This document shows positions 62,454 through 64,000 of a stretch of DNA of 64,000 nt, in pieces. The notes below the pieces were generated by a model that was not told where the DNA came from, made no database searches, and saw only the letters and a program-made list of their open reading frames with translations. Numbering within the stretch: the stretch's first letter is position 1; the number at the start of each line of letters is the position of its first letter. The translations under genes and the position numbers were made by a program. Origin of the DNA: Azonexus sp. Its GTDB lineage: Bacteria; Pseudomonadota; Gammaproteobacteria; Burkholderiales; Rhodocyclaceae. Where the stretch lies: contig JAUYSK010000022.1 of the NCBI GenBank assembly GCA_030696345.1, positions 186,001 to 250,000 on the forward strand, written 5' to 3'.

Positions 62454-64000
62454 ATGATTTTCTCGAAGAGGGCTGTCTCATTGAGCGCACCTGACAAGCT
62501 ATCGGCGTATCTCCAGCAATTGCGGCTGGCCTTGCCGGGCGACAAGAAAACGCGGCATTCGTCCGCCGAGGAACTGCCGTTTCGCGCCGAGTTGTTCAGC
62601 GCCGACCAGATGGCGCAGCACGGCAAGGCGCTGGCAGCCTCGCACCGCCTGGCATCCGGCCGGGCGTCGGATTTGCTGTTGGCCCGGCTGGCGGCCAACG
62701 AAAATATTCTGGTCGATGTCTGCCAGCAATTGACCGCGGCCGTCGCTGACAACCGGCGAATTGCGCCGGCCGGGGAGTGGCTGCTCGACAATTTCTATCT
62801 CATTGAAGAACAGATCCGCACCACCAAGCGGCACCTGCCCAAAGGCTACAGCCGGGAATTGCCCCGTCTGGCTGCAGGTTCGTCGGCTGGTCGACCCCGG
62901 GTCTACGATATCGCTCTGGAAACGGTCGCCCATGGCGATGGTCGGGTCGATACCGAAACGCTGCTTCGCTTCGTGGCGGCTTATCAGACGGTGACCGATC
63001 TCAAGATTGGCGAACTGTGGGCGATCCCGATCATGCTGCGGCTGGCGGTAATCGAAAACCTTCGCCGCGTCGGCGTGCTGGTTGCTTCAGCCTGGAATGA
63101 GCGAAATCTGGCTGAAACCTGGGCTGAGCAGATGGCAGTGGCGGCCGAGAGTGAGCCGAAAAGCCTGATCCTGGTGATCGCTGACATGGCGCGCTCCAAT
63201 CCGCCGATGACCAGCGCCTTCGTTGCGGAACTGGTACGCCGGCTACAGGGCCGGGGGCCGGCGCTGGCCTTGCCGCTGACCTGGATTGAGCAGCGACTGG
63301 CCGAATCCGGCCTGACCATCACCCAACTGGTGCAGACGGAAAACCAGCGCCAAGCGGCTGATCAGGTTTCCATCAGCAACAGCATCGGCAGCCTGCGGGT
63401 GCTAGGGGCGATGGACTGGCAGGAGTTCGTCGAGACATTGAGTGTGGTCGAGAAGCGGCTGCAGGAAGATCCGGATGGTGTTTACGGCCGCATGGATTTT
63501 GCTACGCGCGATCGCTACCGTCATGCGACGGAAAAAATCGCCAAGAACGGATCTCTGTCGGAAGGCGAGGTTGCCACCAGGGCGATAGCGCTGGCCCGGG
63601 CTGCTGCCGCAACTGGCGTGGTTGGTCGGGCCGGGCATGTGGGCTTTTATCTGGTTGACAAGGGTTTGCCTGAACTGGAGCGGCAGGCCGAAGTGCGTCT
63701 TCCCGCCAGCGAGCGTCTGTGTCGGGCTGCCCGGAAATCGCCATTGCTGCTGTATCTCGGTTTGATTGTGCTGCTTACGGCGATTTTCGCGGGCGGGCTG
63801 TTGTCGCTGGGCGTTCCTGCCGGCACGCCGCTATGGCTGCAGGTGCCGTTTGCACTCGTGGTGTTGCTGGCAATCAGTCAGCTGGCGTTGGCCATGGTGA
63901 ACTGGCTGGTGACCCTGCTGGTATCGGCGCATCCGCTGCCGCGCATGGATTTTTCCAAAGGAGTTCCGGCGACCTGCCGAACTCTGGTGGTAATTCCGAC
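62454..64000 (+). CDS. cyclic beta-1,2-glucan synthase-like protein (NdvB/ChvB family), N-terminal part only
   Basis: The frame is open from 62454 to the window end (about 515 residues). Segments such as SAEELPFRAELFSADQM, IAPAGEWLLDNFYLIEEQI, PKGYSRELPRL, RVYDIALETVAHGDGRVD and DFATRDRYRHATEKIAK match the N-terminus of the 2,800-residue cyclic beta-1,2-glucan synthases, followed by two membrane helices (LLLYLGLIVLLTAIFAGG; PFALVVLLAISQLALAMV). Such enzymes make osmoregulated periplasmic glucans. The start could also be TTG 62481, which has GAGGG upstream. The catalytic GT84 and phosphorylase parts lie outside the window. Confidence 0.85.
   Translation, partial: MIFSKRAVSLSAPDKLSAYLQQLRLALPGDKKTRHSSAEELPFRAELFSADQMAQHGKALAASHRLASGRASDLLLARLAANENILVDVCQQLTAAVADNRRIAPAGEWLLDNFYLIEEQIRTTKRHLPKGYSRELPRLAAGSSAGRPRVYDIALETVAHGDGRVDTETLLRFVAAYQTVTDLKIGELWAIPIMLRLAVIENLRRVGVLVASAWNERNLAETWAEQMAVAAESEPKSLILVIADMARSNPPMTSAFVAELVRRLQGRGPALALPLTWIEQRLAESGLTITQLVQTENQRQAADQVSISNSIGSLRVLGAMDWQEFVETLSVVEKRLQEDPDGVYGRMDFATRDRYRHATEKIAKNGSLSEGEVATRAIALARAAAATGVVGRAGHVGFYLVDKGLPELERQAEVRLPASERLCRAARKSPLLLYLGLIVLLTAIFAGGLLSLGVPAGTPLWLQVPFALVVLLAISQLALAMVNWLVTLLVSAHPLPRMDFSKGVPATCRTLVVIP

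Overview
This window reads as a chromosomal segment of a GC-rich betaproteobacterium, most likely of the Rhodocyclales (Dechloromonas/Azonexus-like). That placement is an inference from the gene content: a DUF2242 lipoprotein, many PAS/GGDEF signalling proteins, a methylmalonyl-CoA carboxyltransferase operon, and small stress proteins typical of that group. About 67 protein genes are supported. I saw no rRNA, tRNA, CRISPR array, prophage or intact insertion sequence. Both edge genes are cut: a SRAP-domain protein at the left and the N-terminus of a cyclic beta-glucan synthase-like giant protein at the right.

Layout. 0-1.8 kb: SRAP protein, HDOD protein and a small unknown gene. 1.8-6.2 kb: a reactive-electrophile detoxification cluster (NemR-like repressor with two matching operators, NemA-like ene-reductase, a collapsed EamA transporter gene, a luciferase-like oxidoreductase, a YqhD-like aldehyde reductase). 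6.3-10.1 kb: a four-gene biotin-dependent transcarboxylase operon (5S, 12S, a small subunit, and a separate biotin carrier). 10.1-14.4 kb: an EamA transporter, a flavin reductase-like protein and several small or exported proteins. 14.5-17.1 kb: a CheB-CheR-PAS fusion.

From 17.3 kb onward the window becomes an island of signalling and stress genes. It holds a Crp-type regulator fused to three PAS domains and a degenerate GGDEF domain; a histidine kinase / response regulator / Crp-type regulator operon; a second hybrid kinase; a GGDEF-EAL protein; and small stress or envelope proteins (BON, OsmB-like, OsmC, CHRD, SYLF, CbpA/CbpM, DUF883, CsbD, DUF1328, DUF3309, collagen-like lipoproteins, an encapsulated-ferritin-like protein). 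It also carries an Mla-type lipid transport operon, a MacAB/TolC-like pump, a phospholipase D-like lipoprotein, an antiporter and a phosphoketolase/transaldolase pair.

The most striking pattern is not a gene. By eye I find 17 copies of one 20-bp inverted repeat (consensus TNTGTKCG-N4-CGCACAKA) between 17.3 and 62.3 kb, all intergenic, all with exactly 4 bp between the arms, and nearly all upstream of stress or signalling genes. The best copies lie upstream of the Crp-PAS-GGDEF fusion and of the kinase/regulator operon that ends in a stand-alone Crp-type regulator. The recognition helices of these two Crp-type proteins are almost identical. I infer a stress regulon controlled by one or both of them, with autoregulation. 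This is the main candidate for an undescribed system here.
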